Assembly: GCA_003142535.1 (NCBI GenBank)
Contig: PLMQ01000030.1
Location: 2,259-53,781, forward strand
Reading direction: 5' to 3'
DNA from: Syntrophaceae bacterium
GTDB taxonomy: Bacteria; Desulfobacterota; Syntrophia; Syntrophales; Smithellaceae
DNA length: 51,523 bases
The translations under genes and the position numbers were made by a program. The notes under the pieces were generated by a model. The model saw only the letters and a list, made by a program, of their open reading frames with translations, searched no databases and was not told the DNA's origin. Each line of letters starts with the position of its first letter. Positions within the stretch are counted from its first letter, which is position 1. Positions 23,118 to 32,227 of this stretch are shown one piece after another.

Positions 23118-23959
23118 AAATATTATTGCTGGGGCATAAGGGGATGCTGGGTAATGACCTGCTGATAGAGCTTGGTTGCCGTCATGAAGTTACCGGAATG
23201 GATATTGACGAAATTGATATTGTTTCGGCAGCGCAATGCCGGGAAGCTGTTGATGAAATAACACCGGAAATAGTTGTGAACGCCGCCGCTTATACCAATG
23301 TTGACGGCTGCGAAAAGGCAAAAGACGAATGCTTTGCCGTGAATGCCGAAGCAGTCAAAAATATAGCGGAAGCGTGCCGCGGGAAAAATATTTGCATTGT
23401 TCATTTCAGCACTGATTATGTTTTTGACGGGAGCGGCACCGAACCTTATAAAGAAGACCATCCCTGTAATCCGATTAATACTTATGGCGCCTCCAAACTG
23501 GCCGGTGAGCGCTATCTACAGGACTTGGCAAAAAAATATATTTTGATTCGCACAGCGTGGTTATACGGCAAAAACGGCAAAAACTTTGTGCGGACGATAA
23601 TGGAAAAGGCCAGGATAGTAGGTCAACTGGAAGTCGTTGACGATCAGGTCGGTTCGCCGACATATACAAAAGACCTTGCGGCGGCTGTTGCTCTTTTGAT
23701 TGACGGAAAAGCCACAGGCATATTTCATATAACGAACAGAGGTAGTTGCAGCTGGTATCAGTTTGCCGTAAAGATATTGCAGGAGAGTGGAATGACTGGA
23801 GTGGACGTAACTCCTATAAAATCAGATAAACTGGTAAGATTAGCCAAGCGCCCCGCTTATAGTGTATTGAGTATGCAAAAATTTATTCAGAAAACGGGGA
23901 AGATAATGCAGCCCTGGCAATTGGCACTGCAGGATTATTTAAAAAACGTGAAGCATTAG
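23114..23959 (+). CDS. rfbD: dTDP-4-dehydrorhamnose reductase
   Basis: 281 residues from ATG 23114 (AAAGGAGG about 15 bases upstream, overlapping the truA stop). Extended short-chain dehydrogenase: MKILLLGHKGMLG nucleotide-binding loop, VVNAAAYTNVDGCE, FSTDYVFDG, and the catalytic Tyr124-x3-Lys128 in NTYGASKLAGE; TAWLYGKNGKNFV and DQVGSPTYTKDLA are specific to RfbD/RmlD. It makes dTDP-L-rhamnose for surface polysaccharide. The other rml genes are not in the window. A strong terminator follows. Confidence 0.92.
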   Translation: MKILLLGHKGMLGNDLLIELGCRHEVTGMDIDEIDIVSAAQCREAVDEITPEIVVNAAAYTNVDGCEKAKDECFAVNAEAVKNIAEACRGKNICIVHFSTDYVFDGSGTEPYKEDHPCNPINTYGASKLAGERYLQDLAKKYILIRTAWLYGKNGKNFVRTIMEKARIVGQLEVVDDQVGSPTYTKDLAAAVALLIDGKATGIFHITNRGSCSWYQFAVKILQESGMTGVDVTPIKSDKLVRLAKRPAYSVLSMQKFIQKTGKIMQPWQLALQDYLKNVKH

Positions 23960-23982
23960 CGGTTAAATATCTTTATAAAGAG

Positions 23983-24015
23983 AAAGGCAGGGTGTAATTT
24001 ACCCTGCCTTTTTTT
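23983..24015 (+). terminator. Rho-independent terminator after rfbD
   Basis: Perfect stem AAAGGCAGGGT / ACCCTGCCTTT followed by a T run. Confidence 0.92.
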
Positions 24016-24070
24016 GAGTAACAATTTTTAATTAATTCGGACGATGCGGGATTTCCGTGATTTTTGTTAA

Positions 24071-24628
24071 TTACGCGAAAGATCTGTCAAATAATTCTTT
24101 TATCGCTTTTTTTCCGTTTTCTTCGAGAAAGCGCGTTCCTGTTCCGGTAAAGTGATTTTGTGTGATTGCTGGCGCATCACCTTTCTTTAGTTCAACCCAA
24201 TCAATCCGGTTCCAGCTGAACCAGCCATTACGTTTCTGATCAAAGACATGCAGCGGTTTGTTGCAAATTTTACTAAACTCCGCGCCCCAGCCTGTTCCGC
24301 CCTTGACGGTCTTGTCTTCCAGTATCCCACCGATTACAAAAATTTCCTGCCCACTGTTAATCTGGTACCAGATGCTTTGCAAAATTTTTCGGAATGTTTG
24401 ATTATCGGTATAACGGCGATTCATTAATTTTGATACATATTCCAGGCTGACATCGCCGTTTTTCAGTTCTTCATGATTGAGAACACGTAAGCCGCGTTCA
24501 CGAACTATACTATGTCCTTCAAATGTAAAATTTACTTCTTCGATTTTAAAACGTTCGGCATTTGCGCCGAATTCTGCTTCAGCCCCCTGAGCTCCGCCGC
24601 TAAAGAGAATGCAATCTTCCTTTTTCAT
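24071..24628 (-). CDS. SLOG/LOG-like Rossmann protein, function unknown
   Basis: 185 residues; the ATG at 24628 follows GAGGG. The N-terminal ILFSGGAQGAEAEFGANAER resembles the GGAxGAD loop of SLOG-superfamily (DprA/LOG-like) nucleotide-binding proteins; FVIGGILEDKTVKGGTGWGA later looks like the second glycine-rich loop. Central VSKLMNRRYTDNQTFRKILQ and a Trp-rich NGWFSWNRIDW are unassigned. Soluble, with no signal peptide. Membership is inferred from motif shape only; an enzyme acting on, or sensor of, nucleotide-like ligands is the likeliest guess. Confidence 0.55.
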   Translation of the reverse strand: MKKEDCILFSGGAQGAEAEFGANAERFKIEEVNFTFEGHSIVRERGLRVLNHEELKNGDVSLEYVSKLMNRRYTDNQTFRKILQSIWYQINSGQEIFVIGGILEDKTVKGGTGWGAEFSKICNKPLHVFDQKRNGWFSWNRIDWVELKKGDAPAITQNHFTGTGTRFLEENGKKAIKELFDRSFA

Positions 24629-24951
24629 TACTGTTTCCCTCTTTCTTTATTTCAGTTTTATAATTAGTAATCGGATAGTATTAACCATTGTTCGCGGGTG
24701 CTTACATATCAGAGAAAAAGATTAAATGCTAATAATTTTAAGCAAATACCAAAGAAGGTATTTTCATAGCCACTAAATGGTAATTTTAATGGAATTATGT
24801 AAGCATCTGTTTATATGCAGAAATATTTACCAGTCGCTTTTATATAGGTAAAAGTTAACTAAAACTTTTAATTGTGACGGAAAATTCAGCAAATTTTTCT
24901 GATGCAAAATGATGAAACAAGACATATACTACTCAAGTATTGAAAAACATA
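24629..24951. other. AT-rich intergenic stretch without gene
   Basis: About 320 bases of AT-rich DNA between divergently transcribed genes. No coding frame, tRNA or clear terminator seen; it ends at the family-A repeat at 24952. Confidence 0.5.
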
Positions 24952-25077
24952 TAATACCAATTCTAAATCAAAGCGCTATCTTTATTGGCAGCGTTATCGG
25001 CTTCCTCAACGTATGTTCAATACGCCTCCTTGCCGCCTCGATATCATCTTTGATTTAGAAATGGTGTAAAAAATATG
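24952..25077 (+). repeat. Family-A MITE, subtype A1, reference-length copy (126 bp)
   Basis: TAATACCAATTCTAAATCAA at the left and CATCTTTGATTTAGAAATGG at the right are terminal inverted repeats of about 20 bases. The centre has CGTAT-GTTCA-ATACG. Its 126 bases equal the net insertion in gltX. Confidence 0.92.
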
Positions 25078-25142
25078 ATTCGTCGTTAATTTACAATGTT
25101 ACGTGGACATGTTTTATTTTGACCAACTGATTGGAGGTTTTT

Positions 25143-27890
25143 ATGCGGGCGTATTTTAAAGTGCTGGCGGTTATTACTGTTTTATTGGCAATTGTCGTAT
25201 TGCAGAGCTGCCTTGTAGCCACACAGGGTACTATTATAACTCCCGAAATCAGATCGTTGTATGAGGGCGACTACACAATCGACCCTTACATGAAAAGCAA
25301 TATTCCCAAGTCCGTTGCAGTTTTGCCTTTTGTTGATTTGTCTACAAGCAAGGATGGCTCTGATATTGTGCGGCGCGGCTTCTACAATCATTTCAGTTCC
25401 CTGCCTTTTAAGGATATGGAATTATATAAGGTGGATAGTTTACTGAAAAAAGCCGGGCTTACCGACCCCGAAACGATCAGTAAAACATCTCCGCAGGAAT
25501 TAGGTAAGATTCTTGGAGTTGATGCGGTCATCTTCGGCGAAGTTTCCAATTTTGATAAATTTTTTGCCGTTCTTTATTCTCAGGTTGCCGTTGGTGCGAA
25601 TGTTAAAATGTATGATACCAAAACAGGTAATTTTCTATGGAGCGGCAAACACGTTGCGCGAAAACATGAAGGTGGCATATCCACCAATCCGATAGGCCTG
25701 ATAGCAACAGTGATTGCTACGGCAATGAATGTGCGGGATATTCAATTGCTGCGTGCCAATGACGACCTGTTCCGCGAGATGGTTAAAACAATACCGGTGC
25801 CGTCAATTACCGAGATGCTGCGACCTCCGACAATTACTCTTTTAACTCAGGATACCAAAGGTCTGCCGAAAAAAGCGGGTGATGAAATAAAAGTAGTCAT
25901 TCAGGGCGCTCCCAAAATGCAGGCCTATTTTGATATAGGCGAATACAAGAAGCACATTGATATGCAGGAAGTGGAGCCCGGCGGATATTATGGGGTTTAT
26001 AAAGTATTGCCCGGTGATAACATCAATAAAGCGATTGTTATAGGTTATCTGACTGACGATGCCGGGAATACAACTCAATGGGTGGACGCAATCGGTTCCG
26101 TAACGCTCGATACGACACCGCCGGATAAACCGAAAAATCTATCGATTGTCGGACGCAATGCCCTGGTTATGTTAAACTGGGTAAAACCGGCGGCGGCTGA
26201 TCTGGCCGGCTATAAAATATATCGTTCCAGTACGCCGCTCAGCAGTTATGCGGAAATTGCCAAAACAGAGATAAATGAGTACCGTGATGCTGGCCCGGGA
26301 CTTGTCAATTCCCAAAAATATTACTATCGAGTCTCTGCCTACGATTATGCCGGCAATGAAAGCGAGATGACACAGATAACAGGTATGCCCATTGCTTCCG
26401 GGCCTACAGCCGTGTCCGGTGTGATCGAAGCCGATACAATCTGGTATTCCGGAGCGAGCCCCTATATTCTGGAGCAAGATGTAATTGTCAAAGACAAAGC
26501 GCTTCTGACAATTGAGCCCGGAACCGAAATCAGATCCCGAGGCGGTGCGTTGATTATTGAAGGAAGACTGAACGCTCAAGGAGATAATGAACATATCATT
26601 AGTTTCGAATCTGCGCAGGATGGAAAGCTCTGGGGCGGGATTACATTTGCCAGCGTTAAAGACAAAGAAAATATTATCAAATTTGTCCGTATTAAAAATG
26701 CCCGGACGGCAATCATCTGCCAATCTTCTTCACCGCGAATTGAAACGTCCGAGTTTACGCAAAATGATGAAGTTTTGAAAATCCAGAGCGCATTTTCCAA
26801 ACCGGTCATAACAAATAATTCTATTTATAAGAACAGGGGAATTGCTTTATCGGTGAGTGATGGAGCCGTGCCGTTAATCAAGGAAAATTCCATACAGGAT
26901 AATGATAATACCGGTTTAATGGTTCAATCGGCGGCGCCGGAATTTATACAAAATGTGATAGCCAGAAACAGTAATAACGGCATCGTGATACGAGGTGCGG
27001 GCGTAAATATCAGCCAGAATAATATTGTAGATAACAAACCTTATAACATTGTGGGTGATATGACCGGCGCTTCTGTGAAAGCCCTCGATAACTGGTGGGG
27101 GACATCCAAAGTTCCGGAAATACTGGCCGGGATACGGGGTAAAATTGATATTAGTTTTGTGCTGGATGCTGCCTATCCGGAAGGAAAGACACAAGCAATA
27201 ACCGTTCTGGAGAAAAAATTGGGCGGTGCTATTAAGGCTGATGCCTATTTAATTTTATCCAACAGCCCCTATCGGGTGACGAAAGATGTTGTGATTGATA
27301 ACGGAGCGACGCTTTATATTGAACCGGGTGTAGTAATTGAATTTGAGCAAAAAACGTCTTTGATCACGGAAGACGGCGGAATTGTCGCTCGCGGAACTAG
27401 AGATAATCCCATAACATTCACGGCAGCCGCCTCGTCACCGGCACCGGGTTTTTACAACAATGCCGTGCGCATATCCAGACAAACAAAAGTCAATAGTTCT
27501 TTTGCTTACTGCATTATCAAATACGCGACAACAGCCTTTGATATTTACGCCGGAGCACCGGAAATTTCTTATTGCCAGATTATGTATTCGGCGCAAAATG
27601 GTATTTTCTGCCGCAACGATGCTTCTCCGGAACTGTTCTATAACACTTTTGCCGAAAATCACGGCGAGGGGGCCATTAAATGCGTTGGCATGGCCAATCC
27701 CAAAATAAATAACAATAATTTTATTGACAATACGGTTGCCATTCAGAGTTTTTCCACAATTTATATTGATGCCCGCAAAAACTGGTGGGGAGCTAACCCG
27801 CCGGATCAAAACATGATTTGGGGAGAAAACATCAACATTAAACCTTGGCTGCAAAAAGAAGAAACCAGGGCTTTTCCGGGGAAAAAATAA
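25143..27890 (+). CDS. Surface lipoprotein: GNA1162-like (DUF799) + FN3 + parallel beta-helix
   Basis: 915 residues; ATG 25143 follows TTGGAGG. Signal peptide with lipobox VLQSC. Residues about 25-230 resemble DUF799/GNA1162 lipoproteins (SVAVLPFVDLSTSKDGSDIV, LGKILGVDAVIFGEV, MYDTKTGNFLWSGKH). Residues about 230-325 look like an Ig-like domain, about 325-420 a fibronectin type III domain (DTTPPDKPKNLSIV to YYYRVSAYDYAGNES). From about 425 two right-handed beta-helix units follow, each opening with a similar motif (LLTIEPGTEIRSRGG; TLYIEPGVVIEFEQK) and each closing with a NWWG motif. Beta-helix parts usually bind or cut polysaccharide; no catalytic residues are evident, so an adhesive or structural role is possible. 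Confidence 0.75.
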   Translation: MRAYFKVLAVITVLLAIVVLQSCLVATQGTIITPEIRSLYEGDYTIDPYMKSNIPKSVAVLPFVDLSTSKDGSDIVRRGFYNHFSSLPFKDMELYKVDSLLKKAGLTDPETISKTSPQELGKILGVDAVIFGEVSNFDKFFAVLYSQVAVGANVKMYDTKTGNFLWSGKHVARKHEGGISTNPIGLIATVIATAMNVRDIQLLRANDDLFREMVKTIPVPSITEMLRPPTITLLTQDTKGLPKKAGDEIKVVIQGAPKMQAYFDIGEYKKHIDMQEVEPGGYYGVYKVLPGDNINKAIVIGYLTDDAGNTTQWVDAIGSVTLDTTPPDKPKNLSIVGRNALVMLNWVKPAAADLAGYKIYRSSTPLSSYAEIAKTEINEYRDAGPGLVNSQKYYYRVSAYDYAGNESEMTQITGMPIASGPTAVSGVIEADTIWYSGASPYILEQDVIVKDKALLTIEPGTEIRSRGGALIIEGRLNAQGDNEHIISFESAQDGKLWGGITFASVKDKENIIKFVRIKNARTAIICQSSSPRIETSEFTQNDEVLKIQSAFSKPVITNNSIYKNRGIALSVSDGAVPLIKENSIQDNDNTGLMVQSAAPEFIQNVIARNSNNGIVIRGAGVNISQNNIVDNKPYNIVGDMTGASVKALDNWWGTSKVPEILAGIRGKIDISFVLDAAYPEGKTQAITVLEKKLGGAIKADAYLILSNSPYRVTKDVVIDNGATLYIEPGVVIEFEQKTSLITEDGGIVARGTRDNPITFTAAASSPAPGFYNNAVRISRQTKVNSSFAYCIIKYATTAFDIYAGAPEISYCQIMYSAQNGIFCRNDASPELFYNTFAENHGEGAIKCVGMANPKINNNNFIDNTVAIQSFSTIYIDARKNWWGANPPDQNMIWGENINIKPWLQKEETRAFPGKK

Positions 27891-28013
27891 GCTCGAATTC
27901 TTGTTGCAACATTAAAGGGATTTTGTTACTTTTCAAAAATAAATTTCGAATAGAGAGTTTGATTAGTTTGTCCGGGGCGATCAGTCTCAGGCGAATAACC
28001 AAAGGAGGATAAT

Positions 28014-28892
28014 ATGAAGTCAAGATTTGTGTCCGCAATGGTAATTACTGGCCTGTTGCTCCTTTTTTCAGGAGTAGGTATTTGTCAAGATAAAGTCAGC
28101 ATGTCTGATTGGGTGGAAAAAGTAAATCAGGGTTCTGTAAACTGGTCGGCAGGTTACATTGAAGCTGTCGGCATTGGCGCCCCGGCTGATAAATCAATCG
28201 GCAAGGCCAACGCCCGGCCAATGGCACTGCGTGCCGCCAAAATAGATGCTCTGCGTAATCTGCTGGAAATTACAAAAGGTGTGCAGGTTGATTCGACCAC
28301 AACAATAAAAGATTTCACTGTAGAAAGCGATGTTATCAATACACAAGTCAATGGTCTGGTTAAGGGTGCCGTAGTTGTAGATCAGCAATACATGTCGGAT
28401 GGTACGGTAGAAGTTAAGTTAAGAATGCCTCTTTACGGTAATCTGGCGCAAATAATTATTCCGCTGGCGATTGAAAAACGTAAAGATTTAACGCCTCCGG
28501 AAGCACCTGCCGCACCGGCACCTGCAACGCCCGCACCGGCGGCTCCGCCTGCAGCTTATACCGGAATGGTTGTGGACGCCCGTGGCATACAGGCTCGTCC
28601 GGCCATGTCTCCCCGTGTTTTGGATGAAGACGGCAACGAAGTTTACGGTTCGGCCAATGTTGATCGCGAATTTGCTGTTCAGCAGGGTATGAGCGGCTAT
28701 GCCCGTGACCTGAATGCTGCACAAAGTAACCAGCGCGTTACCAATAATCCGGCGACAATTAAAGCGATAAAAACAAGCGGCGCCGGTAAAGCCGATCTGA
28801 TTATCAGTAATGCCGATGCCCGCCAAATCAAAGCATCAGCGGAAAATGCTTCTTTCATGAAGAAGTGCCGCGTTATGATTGTTCTGGATTAA
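28014..28892 (+). CDS. Secreted LPP20-like protein
   Basis: 292 residues with a Sec signal peptide (MKSRFVSAMVITGLLLLFSG then VGICQ). AAGGAGG precedes the start. Residues 50-160 (YIEAVGIGAP, ARPMALRAAKIDALRNLLE, VKGAVVVDQQYMSDGTVEVK) match the LPP20/FlgT-N-like envelope domain. A Pro-Ala-rich linker (about 162-185) leads to a C-terminal domain starting YTGMVVDARGIQARPAMSPR that is often paired with it. It lies 123 bases after the beta-helix lipoprotein on the same strand, and both probably act at the outer membrane. Function unknown. Confidence 0.7.
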   Translation: MKSRFVSAMVITGLLLLFSGVGICQDKVSMSDWVEKVNQGSVNWSAGYIEAVGIGAPADKSIGKANARPMALRAAKIDALRNLLEITKGVQVDSTTTIKDFTVESDVINTQVNGLVKGAVVVDQQYMSDGTVEVKLRMPLYGNLAQIIIPLAIEKRKDLTPPEAPAAPAPATPAPAAPPAAYTGMVVDARGIQARPAMSPRVLDEDGNEVYGSANVDREFAVQQGMSGYARDLNAAQSNQRVTNNPATIKAIKTSGAGKADLIISNADARQIKASAENASFMKKCRVMIVLD

Positions 28893-28938
28893 TTAAATTC
28901 CAGTAACCGGTCGATGAAGGCCGGATATTAATAGCCAG

Positions 28939-28982
28939 AAGGCCGCAGTCACGGTATTATTCAGTGGCTGCGGCCTTTTTTC
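28939..28982 (+). terminator. Rho-independent terminator
   Basis: Stem AAGGCCGCAGTCAC pairs with GTGGCTGCGGCCTT (near perfect) around GGTATTATTCA, followed by a T run. Confidence 0.92.
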
Positions 28983-29047
28983 TGATAGCAGATTGGTTTT
29001 TATCAGGATACCTTTATGGGCTGTGTCACTTGCTTGCTGCCGGGGTC

Positions 29048-29174
29048 TATACCATCTTAAATCAAAGATGATATCTAGGCGGCAAGGAGGAGGCAACGAG
29101 ACGTATTGTACATACATTGAGGAAGCCGGCGACGCTGCCGACAAAGATAGCGCTTTGATTTAGAATTGGTATTA
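29048..29174 (-). repeat. Family-A MITE, subtype A1, reverse orientation
   Basis: TATACCATCTTAAATCAAAG, GATATCTAGGCGGCAAGGAG and GACGCTGCCGACAAAGATAG, ending GCTTTGATTTAGAATTGGTA then TTA. This is the orientation of the copy in gltX and the best guide for aligning it. Confidence 0.9.
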
Positions 29175-29253
29175 GGTATCATGATAAATTCAGCATGATG
29201 TATAGCACGTATTATCCATAATGGTGTAGTCCTCGAAAAGGAAAATAAGAATT

Positions 29254-31041
29254 GTGTCTGGTCACATTGTCATTTTATCTGAAGATATAGCCAATAAAAT
29301 AGCTGCGGGCGAAGTGGTAGAAAGGCCGGCATCTATTGTCAAGGAGCTGGTGGAAAATTCCATTGATGCCGGTGCGGACGATATTCGTGTGGAATTAGAA
29401 AAAGGCGGCTATCAGTCTATTTTGGTAATGGACAATGGTTCGGGAATAGAGCGCGAAGATGTGGCGCTTGTTTTTGAAAGACATGCCACCAGTAAAATTC
29501 ATGATTTTGCCGATATTTACAATATATCGTCTTTCGGTTTTCGCGGCGAGGCGATGCCCAGCATTGCTTCCGTTGCGCATGTCGAATTACTGACTCGCCG
29601 CAAAGATGATCCGGCCGGGACAAAAGCCAGCGTCACCGCGGGTATAATAAAGGAAATAGTCCCCATCGGTTGCCCTGCCGGAACTCAAATATTTGTAACG
29701 AAAATATTCGAAAATGTTCCCGCGCGCCGGAAATTCTTAAAAACAGAAGCGACAGAGCAATCCTTGTGCATTGATGCCATTACGCGTTTGGCCTTAGCCC
29801 ATCCGGAAATTCGCTTTAAAGTAATGGTTAATGGCCGGGAGTTTTTTGCCGCGCCCGCAGCAAAGGATACAAATGAGAGGATTTCTATGGTTATGGGTGC
29901 TGATTTTTCCGCCCATAGTATTTCGGTCAATGCCCAAAAAAATAATGCCGTTTTAGCCGGATTCATTTCCCGACCGGAATTTACACGTTCCAATTCCAAA
30001 AATATTTTTTTGTTTGTTAATAAGCGCTTTGTCCGGGATAATAGCGTAACTCATGCCGTAATGTCGGCATACCGCCAAATTATCGAGGCACGGCGGTATC
30101 CCGCAGCTGTTTTATTCCTGGACCTGCCGCCTGCGGATGTTGATGTAAATGTTCATCCGGCAAAAATGGAAGTACGCTTTAAAGATTCACGTAGTATTCA
30201 TGATCTTGTTTCCCAGACAATTGCGCAGAGCCTGGCGACTGCGCCAACGGATAAAGGCAATTTTGCTTACCGTTTGACAATGCGGGAAAAAATGCCGGCA
30301 CCGGCACTCCGGCATCCTCAGGAGAAATTTTTATCTGATTCGTCAGGCTTATTTTCCCGGCAAAATATGCAGCAGGCAATTTCCGCCGATTTGCTTTCGC
30401 GTTCAGTTGCCGGCAAAGAAAAACAGCTAAATATTGCGGAATCCGCCGGGAGCAAAGATGTATCTTTTGCGAACGCCAGATATTTAGGACAGTTTGCCGA
30501 TACATATCTGGTTTTTGCCGGGCCGGACGGTCTTCTGGTTATCGATCAGCATGCCGCCCATGAACGAATAATTCTGGAAAGATTAAAAAAATCATCAGCG
30601 CAAAGAATCATCAGTCAGCCGCTGCTTCTGCCGGAGGTTGTCAGTTTGAATCCCGGCCAGATAAATCTCTTTGCCGGATCCATTGATTTATTGCAGGAGT
30701 TGGGTCTGGAAGTCGAAATTTTCGGGCGCGATGCTGTTGTCGTCAAAGCACTTCCTGCAATTTTACCGAACATTCAGCCGCGCGAAGTGATTGCTGATAT
30801 TGCCGATCAGTTAAGCGAGCAAAATCAAATGCCGGATTTGCTCGAAAGAAAAGAAAAAATATTGGCAGCGCTTGCCTGCCGTGCGGCAATAAAAGCGAAC
30901 ACTGTTTTATCCGCGGCCGAAGTGGCAGCTCTTTGCCGCGACCTGGAAGAAACACCATATAATCTTACCTGCCCTCATGGTCGGCCGGTCAGTGTCAATT
31001 TTTCTTTGAGCGAAATCGAAAGAATTTTCAAGAGGAAATAG
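29254..31041 (+). CDS. mutL: DNA mismatch repair protein MutL
   Basis: 595 residues from a GTG start with GGAAAATAAG upstream. N-terminal GHKL ATPase: IAAGEVVERPASIVKELVEN, DNGSGI, RHATSKI and SFGFRGEAMPSIASV. The C-terminal part carries the endonuclease motif DQHAAHERIILE starting at Asp431, with ACRAAIKAN and CPHGRP (Cys573), so this is a nicking MutL, as in bacteria lacking MutH. Followed by miaA, a common pairing, but a family-B repeat separates them. Confidence 0.96.
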   Translation: MSGHIVILSEDIANKIAAGEVVERPASIVKELVENSIDAGADDIRVELEKGGYQSILVMDNGSGIEREDVALVFERHATSKIHDFADIYNISSFGFRGEAMPSIASVAHVELLTRRKDDPAGTKASVTAGIIKEIVPIGCPAGTQIFVTKIFENVPARRKFLKTEATEQSLCIDAITRLALAHPEIRFKVMVNGREFFAAPAAKDTNERISMVMGADFSAHSISVNAQKNNAVLAGFISRPEFTRSNSKNIFLFVNKRFVRDNSVTHAVMSAYRQIIEARRYPAAVLFLDLPPADVDVNVHPAKMEVRFKDSRSIHDLVSQTIAQSLATAPTDKGNFAYRLTMREKMPAPALRHPQEKFLSDSSGLFSRQNMQQAISADLLSRSVAGKEKQLNIAESAGSKDVSFANARYLGQFADTYLVFAGPDGLLVIDQHAAHERIILERLKKSSAQRIISQPLLLPEVVSLNPGQINLFAGSIDLLQELGLEVEIFGRDAVVVKALPAILPNIQPREVIADIADQLSEQNQMPDLLERKEKILAALACRAAIKANTVLSAAEVAALCRDLEETPYNLTCPHGRPVSVNFSLSEIERIFKRK

Positions 31042-31043
31042 GT

Positions 31044-31175
31044 CAATCGCAGGTATGAACCCCAAAGAAAGTTTTGAAAATATATTCGTGAGCTCGCGGT
31101 GGGGTATCATACCTTCCGCTGTGCGGGATTGTTCAACTTGCCAATTTCGCTTCGCTCGCGGAATTGGAGTTTCAC
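31044..31175 (-). repeat. Family-B repeat between mutL and miaA, reverse orientation
   Basis: CAATCGCAGGTATGAACCCC, AAAGAAAGTTTTG, then AACTTGCCAATTTCGC, CGCTCGCGGAATTGGAGTTT and CAC. It begins 3 bases after the mutL stop and ends one base before the miaA ATG. Confidence 0.8.
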
Positions 31176-31176
31176 A

Positions 31177-32127
31177 ATGAATAAATTGCCACTGGTAATT
31201 ATCAATTCTCCTACAGCAACGGGCAAAACTAAACTGGCGATTGATCTTGCTTTGGAAGCCGGTGCTGAAATTATCAGCGCTGATTCATTGCAGGTTTATC
31301 GTTATCTGGATATCGGGACAGCCAAACCAACCAGCGCTGAGAGGAATAAAGTTAAACATCATTTAATTGATGTAGTTGAGCCCGACGAAGAATATAATGC
31401 CGCCATTTTTACCGATCAGGCACGCTCAATTATAAAAAATCTGGCTGATGAGGGGAAACCGATTATTATTGTAGGCGGCACTGGCCTTTATATACGGGCG
31501 TTGCTCAAAGGAATCATTGAAACACCGAAGGTTGATGAAAATATTAGAACTTATTACCGTAGTCTTCGTGATCTGCAGGGAAAAGAATATCTATATAATC
31601 TATTGCGCCAAAGAGATCCCGCAGCGGCAAAAAGATTTAATCCTAATGATTCCGTGCGTGTCATCCGTGCGCTGGAAGTTTTGGAACAAAGCGGCGAATC
31701 AATAGTCTCTATTCAGCAGAGACATTCTTTCAGCGATTGCCCCTATAATACATATAAAATCGGTCTGACTTTTGATCGCGCGGAATTGAAGCAAAAAATT
31801 GCCGAAAGAACGGATAAAATGATTGCAGCCGGTCTTCTGGACGAAGTTAAAAGCCTTTTGCGACGCGGTTATAGTGAAAATATCAAGCCATTGCAATCAT
31901 TAGGTTATAAACAGACAATAGAATTTTTGCAGGGGAAATATGATTGGGATAGGGCGGTGCAATTAATTAAGCGCGATACATGGCTTTATGCCAAACGGCA
32001 GATGACCTGGTTTGCCGCCGATAAAGAAATTAACTGGTATCATTCTGAATTATCAGGCAAAATTATGCAAGATGTTAAGTGTTTTTTGGAAAAAACCGGC
32101 GGGGTTGATAAGTGCAATATTGCTTGA
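31177..32127 (+). CDS. miaA: tRNA dimethylallyltransferase
   Basis: 316 residues from ATG 31177. Upstream in-frame codons (from 31099) translate repeat DNA and are not part of the protein. It adds the isopentenyl group to A37 of tRNAs reading UNN codons. P-loop SPTATGKT (11-18), then AEIISADSLQVYRYLDIGTA, HHLIDVVEPDE, IIVGGTGLYIRALLKG and LGYKQ. The GGAG seven bases before the start belongs to the end of the family-B repeat, so the repeat now provides the ribosome binding site. Confidence 0.94.
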   Translation: MNKLPLVIINSPTATGKTKLAIDLALEAGAEIISADSLQVYRYLDIGTAKPTSAERNKVKHHLIDVVEPDEEYNAAIFTDQARSIIKNLADEGKPIIIVGGTGLYIRALLKGIIETPKVDENIRTYYRSLRDLQGKEYLYNLLRQRDPAAAKRFNPNDSVRVIRALEVLEQSGESIVSIQQRHSFSDCPYNTYKIGLTFDRAELKQKIAERTDKMIAAGLLDEVKSLLRRGYSENIKPLQSLGYKQTIEFLQGKYDWDRAVQLIKRDTWLYAKRQMTWFAADKEINWYHSELSGKIMQDVKCFLEKTGGVDKCNIA

Positions 32128-32227
32128 CTTCAGCAGCCTCTGCGGATAATTATATGAACCAGTGATGAGGTAAAAAATCATTTTTTTTGAAGGCACAAGA
32201 GGCTTTTAAAGGAAGGAGAATTATATC

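Noticed and set aside
31099-31176. N-terminal 26-residue extension of MiaA
   Set aside because: It translates family-B repeat DNA, and the family normally begins at the MNKLPLV region just before the P-loop; ATG 31177 has a good ribosome binding site.
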